A stretch of DNA of 8,767 nucleotides from Rhodospirillales bacterium (GTDB lineage Bacteria > Pseudomonadota > Alphaproteobacteria > Acetobacterales > Acetobacteraceae), in NCBI GenBank assembly GCA_028870815.1, contig JAGWOU010000051.1, forward strand, positions 1 to 8,767, given 5' to 3'. The notes under the pieces were generated by a model, which searched no databases, was not told the origin of the DNA, and saw nothing but the letters and a program-made list of their open reading frames with translations. This document shows positions 5,954-8,767 of this stretch, piece by piece (the stretch's first letter is position 1; the number at the start of each line of letters is the position of its first letter). A program made the position numbers and the translations under genes.

Positions 5954-8307
5954 CTCAGCGCCTCGGCGCAGGCATCCAGTATCGCGTCGCAATCCATCTC
6001 ATATTCCCGGTAAAGCTCCGCCACGGTGCCGGACTGGCCGAAATGGTCCGGCCCCAGCGCCATCACCTTCTGCCCCCGCACGGCACCCAGCCAGGAATGC
6101 GCCGCCGGATGCCCGTCCAGCACAGTCACCAGCGCCGCGCCCGGTGCCAGTGGCGCTAAAATCTCCTCGATATGCGCTTTGGCTTTCACCCCTTCGCGCC
6201 GCTGGCGTTGCGCCGCGCGCCAACCCGCATAAAGCCGGTTGGGGCTGGTAATCGCCAGCAGCCCGGCGCCGGGCACTTCGTCGCGGATCTGCGCAAAGGC
6301 TTTTTCCGCCTCCGCCGCCACTGCGCCTTGGTAAACGATCGCCAGCACCGCCCCTGGCTCCGGCGGGGTAATCCAATGTGCCCCGGAGATCACCTGCGCT
6401 TCATCCAGCGTGCGCACGGGCTGCGTCAGCGCCAGGCTGGAAAGCCGCAGCCACACCGCCGAGCCCTCCGGCTTCTGCATATATTCAAACGCGTGCCGCA
6501 TCAGAATGCGCAGTTCGTCGCAATAGGCTGGTTCGAATGTCGCAAGCCCGCCTTGCACGATTCCCAGCAGCGGGGTGTTGGTGGATTGGTGCTGCCCGCC
6601 CTCGGCCGCCAGCGTGATGCCGGAAGGTGTCGAGACCAGCAGAAACCGGGCATCCTGGTAACAAGCGTAATACAGCGCGTCATGGCCGCGATTCACGAAC
6701 GGGTCATACACCGTGCCCACCGGCAGCAGCCTCGCGCCATAAAGCTCATGCGCCATCCCCGCCGCGCCCAGAAGCGAGAACAGGCTCTGCTCGGCAATGC
6801 CCAGTTCGATATGCTGGCCATCTGGGTGCATCTCCCGGCGGGCCAGCGAGGCGATGTTATTCTTGCGAAACACGTCCTCCTGGGCTTTGCGCGCGAACAT
6901 GCCGCGCCGGTTGATCCAGGAGGTGAGGTTGGTGGAGGTGGCCACATCCGGGCTCGCGGTCACAATCGCCTGAGAGAGCGCCTTACTGTCGCCCTGGGCG
7001 CGGCCGATCTCGGAGAGAATTTCACCAAATCCGCTCTGAGTGCTCATCCGCCGCCCGGCAGTGCGCGGGCCGGGCAACGTGGCCGGCACGTCCACCGTAG
7101 GCGCGGTCAGCCGCCGCCCGGCGGGGGAAAGCGGCTGGGCATAAGGCGCGCTTTCCAGCAGCCGCGTCACCGCCTCGGAGTCCTCCAATCCCTCCAGCCG
7201 GTCCCATTCATGGCCGGGGCGAATCTTCATCGCCACGCGGAATTCGTCCATCTGCTCGGGCGTCATCATCCCGGCGTGGTTATCCTTATGTCCAGCCAAA
7301 GGCAGTCCGTTGCCCTTGATCGTATGCGCAAGAAACAGTGTCGGCTGGTCGGTCTTAGCCGCCTGGGCAAAGGCCCCGGTCAGCACGCCGAGATCATGCC
7401 CCGCCAGATTGGTCATCAGCGCCGCCAGCTCGCCATCGCTCAACGGATCGATGATCGCGCGCACTCCGCGGCTTTTGCTCATGTCGCGCAGCAGCGCCTC
7501 GCGCCAGGCTGGGCCGCCTTGAAAGGTAAGGGCGGAATAAACCGAGTTCGGGCAATCATCCAGCCAGCCGCGCAAAGATGAGCCGCCGGGCTTGGTAAAC
7601 GCCTCCTGCAATCGTCTGCCATAACGCAGCGTCTGCACCCGCCAGCCCATATCGCGGAACAGCCCTTCAAACCGGCCGAACTGCCGGTCCGGCATCACTG
7701 AATCCAGGCTTTGGCGGTTGCAATCCACCACCCACCACACGTCGCGCACGTCATGCTTCCAGCCTTCCAGCAGGGCCTCGTAGATATTGCCCTCATCCAG
7801 CTCGGCATCGCCCGCCACGGCCACATTGCGCGTCCGCTTTGTACCGGGGGGCACCATCTCATGCGTCTGCACGTAGTCCTGAATCAGCGCGGAGAAGCTG
7901 GTGATCGCCACCCCAAGCCCCACAGAACCCGTGGAGAAATCGATCTCCGCGCCGTCCTTGGCGCGCGAGGGATAGGCTTGCGCCCCGCCCAGTTGCCGGA
8001 AATGCTCCAGTTTCTCGCGGCTCTGCCGGCCGAAAAGGTAATTAACGGCGTGCAGCACAGGTGACGCATGCGGCTTCACCGCCACCCGGTCTTGCGGGCG
8101 CAGCGCGTCGAAATAAAGCGCTGTCATGATGGTGGTGACAGAAGCGCAGGAGGCCTGATGCCCGCCAATTTTCTCCGCCGTCGGGTTGGGACGGATATTA
8201 TTGGCGTTGTGGATGATCCAGGCCGAGAGCCACAGCAATTTGCGCTCGATAGCGGTGAGCGTTTCCAATCTGCCGGTGCCGTGCTCCCACTGGCTCACAT
8301 CGTTCAT
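5950..8307 (-). CDS. AceE/transketolase-like thiamine-diphosphate enzyme (single-chain E1-type)
   Basis: This 785-residue protein belongs to the thiamine-diphosphate (ThDP) superfamily and most resembles AceE, the homodimeric pyruvate dehydrogenase E1, which has 887 residues in E. coli. The N-terminal ThDP/Mg domain contains GGHQASCAS (H50), KPHASPVLH (H80), TGSVGLG (126-132) and GDAELDE (166-172). D167, N197 and Q199 keep the exact spacing of the Mg ligands of AceE (230, 260, 262). KGNGLPLAGHKDNHAG (331-346) places H344 at the AceE H407 position. The pyrimidine-binding domain has ELGIAEQ (E501, the cofactor-activating Glu) and EGGQHQS (H573, like H640). A transketolase-type C-terminal domain follows from about 650. 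The motif reads GDA where most relatives have GDG. No E2 or E3 gene lies nearby, so the 2-oxoacid or ketose substrate is undetermined. The ATG has no Shine-Dalgarno and follows a -10-like box closely. The stop overlaps that of the convergent gene. Confidence 0.9.
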   Translation of the reverse strand: MNDVSQWEHGTGRLETLTAIERKLLWLSAWIIHNANNIRPNPTAEKIGGHQASCASVTTIMTALYFDALRPQDRVAVKPHASPVLHAVNYLFGRQSREKLEHFRQLGGAQAYPSRAKDGAEIDFSTGSVGLGVAITSFSALIQDYVQTHEMVPPGTKRTRNVAVAGDAELDEGNIYEALLEGWKHDVRDVWWVVDCNRQSLDSVMPDRQFGRFEGLFRDMGWRVQTLRYGRRLQEAFTKPGGSSLRGWLDDCPNSVYSALTFQGGPAWREALLRDMSKSRGVRAIIDPLSDGELAALMTNLAGHDLGVLTGAFAQAAKTDQPTLFLAHTIKGNGLPLAGHKDNHAGMMTPEQMDEFRVAMKIRPGHEWDRLEGLEDSEAVTRLLESAPYAQPLSPAGRRLTAPTVDVPATLPGPRTAGRRMSTQSGFGEILSEIGRAQGDSKALSQAIVTASPDVATSTNLTSWINRRGMFARKAQEDVFRKNNIASLARREMHPDGQHIELGIAEQSLFSLLGAAGMAHELYGARLLPVGTVYDPFVNRGHDALYYACYQDARFLLVSTPSGITLAAEGGQHQSTNTPLLGIVQGGLATFEPAYCDELRILMRHAFEYMQKPEGSAVWLRLSSLALTQPVRTLDEAQVISGAHWITPPEPGAVLAIVYQGAVAAEAEKAFAQIRDEVPGAGLLAITSPNRLYAGWRAAQRQRREGVKAKAHIEEILAPLAPGAALVTVLDGHPAAHSWLGAVRGQKVMALGPDHFGQSGTVAELYREYEMDCDAILDACAEALS

Positions 8308-8313
8308 GCAGGC

Positions 8314-8341
8314 ACTATAATGCGTTTCCGGTTTCGGTAAA
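8314..8341 (-). promoter_or_regulatory. Candidate promoter of the AceE-like gene, possibly leaderless
   Basis: Read on the minus strand, TTTACC (8341-8336) is followed after 16 bases by TATAGT (8319-8314), four and five matches to the sigma-70 boxes. The -10 ends only six bases before the ATG at 8307, so transcription would begin at or beside the start codon. The absence of a Shine-Dalgarno agrees with a leaderless mRNA. Confidence 0.5.
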
Positions 8342-8371
8342 ACGCGAACCCCGCCCAGCCGGGCGGGGTTC
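8339..8371 (-). terminator. Rho-independent terminator after the RcnB-like gene
   Basis: GAACCCCGCCC (8346-8356) pairs perfectly with GGGCGGGGTTC (8361-8371) around a four-base loop, an 11-bp stem. On the minus strand it is followed by GCG and TTTT (8342-8339). It begins 15 bases past the stop at 8386. The T tract runs into the candidate -35 of the next gene. Confidence 0.8.
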
Positions 8372-8385
8372 GGCGCGGGCCGGGC

Positions 8386-8767
8386 TTAATTGCCGTAAGC
8401 GGATCCGACAATGATGCTGGCGATAATGCCGCTGGCAATGGCGATCATAACGAACTGGTCGCCGGATCGGACCCACTCATAGCCTGGAGGTGGAGCGTGC
8501 AGGTGGTAGCGGTCCCAGTCATCGTGATGAACAACATAACGCTGGCCATCGTAGTGCTCGCCGCGTGACCAGCGATGGTTGTCATGGCCCCAGCCGGAAT
8601 CGCCGCCGTGATTGTCCTGGTGGTCCATATTGCCGGGTCCCATCGGGCCGCGCTGGCTATCATGGTACTGCTGCGGGCCATGGTCTTGTTGATACTGCTG
8701 CGGGCCATGGTCTTGTTGATACTGCTGCGGGCCATGGTCTTGTTGATACTGCTGCGGGCCATGGTCT
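8386..8767 (-). CDS. RcnB-family periplasmic protein with N-terminal repeats, 5' part cut off
   Basis: The frame is open from the right edge to the TAA at 8388-8386, giving about 126 visible residues; the true start, probably with a signal peptide, lies outside. Starting instead at the internal ATG (8643) would lose the repeat tract, which is in the same frame. The C-terminal part is the RcnB domain: RYVVHHDDWDRYHLHAPPPG and YEWVRSGDQFV, then a hydrophobic end AIASGIIASIIVG. E. coli RcnB is a periplasmic protein tied to nickel/cobalt homeostasis; many family members have no known role. The N-terminal part is a nine-residue repeat, DHGPQQYQQ, in three identical copies and one altered copy (DHGPQQYHD), followed by a region rich in His, Asp and Gly. 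The histidines suggest possible metal binding, which is inference. A second frame through the repeat (MARSSINKT units) is a shadow. Confidence 0.85.
   Translation of the reverse strand, partial: DHGPQQYQQDHGPQQYQQDHGPQQYQQDHGPQQYHDSQRGPMGPGNMDHQDNHGGDSGWGHDNHRWSRGEHYDGQRYVVHHDDWDRYHLHAPPPGYEWVRSGDQFVMIAIASGIIASIIVGSAYGN
8659..8766 (-). repeat. 27-bp tandem repeat, three identical and one diverged copy
   Basis: Copies occupy 8766-8740, 8739-8713, 8712-8686 and a diverged copy 8685-8659. The first three are identical base for base and encode DHGPQQYQQ; the fourth differs in its last nine bases (TAC CAT GAT). The array reaches the window edge, so more copies may exist. The 27-bp unit keeps the frame, so copy number can change without breaking the protein. 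Confidence 0.95.

Noticed and set aside
6172..7581. 469-codon plus-strand open frame inside the AceE-like gene
   Set aside because: Rich in Arg, His and Gln with no domain, and complementary to conserved ThDP motifs on the other strand.
8445..8762. 105-codon minus-strand frame with MARSSINKT repeats
   Set aside because: It is the repeat array read in another frame; the RcnB domain is in the frame ending at 8386.
8659..8767. CRISPR-like array
   Set aside because: The 27-bp units are directly contiguous with no spacers and lie in frame within a coding region.

Overview
The window reads as ordinary chromosomal DNA from a GC-rich Alphaproteobacterium, probably of the Acetobacteraceae or a nearby Rhodospirillales group. 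The grounds are an HslV with an alphaproteobacterial-style N-terminal extension fused head to tail to hslU, a short Coq7-type ubiquinone hydroxylase, a short DsbB and an RcnB-type periplasmic protein. The genus is an inference from protein style, not from a database match. Nine genes fill the window, two of them cut by its edges, and no gene-free stretch exceeds 300 bases. No RNA genes, insertion sequences or CRISPR arrays were seen.

Layout. At the left edge, on the minus strand, lies the 3'-truncated gene for a one-piece regulator: an N-terminal helix-turn-helix joined to a shikimate-kinase-like P-loop domain, as in BoxR/BzdR. A 196-base divergent intergenic region separates it from hslV-hslU, which encode the ATP-dependent HslVU protease; the hslV stop codon is directly followed by the hslU start. 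A strong intrinsic terminator closes hslU. Next comes a two-gene operon, dsbB-like then coq7, with overlapping ATGA stop/start. The products are linked by chemistry: Coq7 makes a late ubiquinone intermediate and DsbB passes electrons to ubiquinone. After it come a DHA2-type MFS exporter gene and a gene for a 203-residue protein of unknown function. That protein carries a Cys-(14 residues)-His arrangement reminiscent of CNF1-type deamidases.

The right third is on the minus strand. A 785-residue single-chain thiamine-diphosphate enzyme related to AceE (homodimeric pyruvate dehydrogenase E1) and transketolase converges on the unknown gene, and the two stop codons share one CTAG. Its -10-like box lies only six bases from the ATG, which suggests a leaderless mRNA. 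Upstream of it is an 11-bp hairpin terminator for the last gene, an RcnB-like protein truncated at its 5' end by the window edge. Its visible N-terminal part is a perfect 27-bp tandem repeat.

The items most worth a second look are the unknown Cys/His protein (5342-5953), the orphan AceE-like enzyme with GDA in place of GDG in its cofactor motif, the dsbB-coq7 coupling, the repeat tract in the RcnB-like gene, and the kinase-like regulator whose usual substrate-binding acids are replaced.
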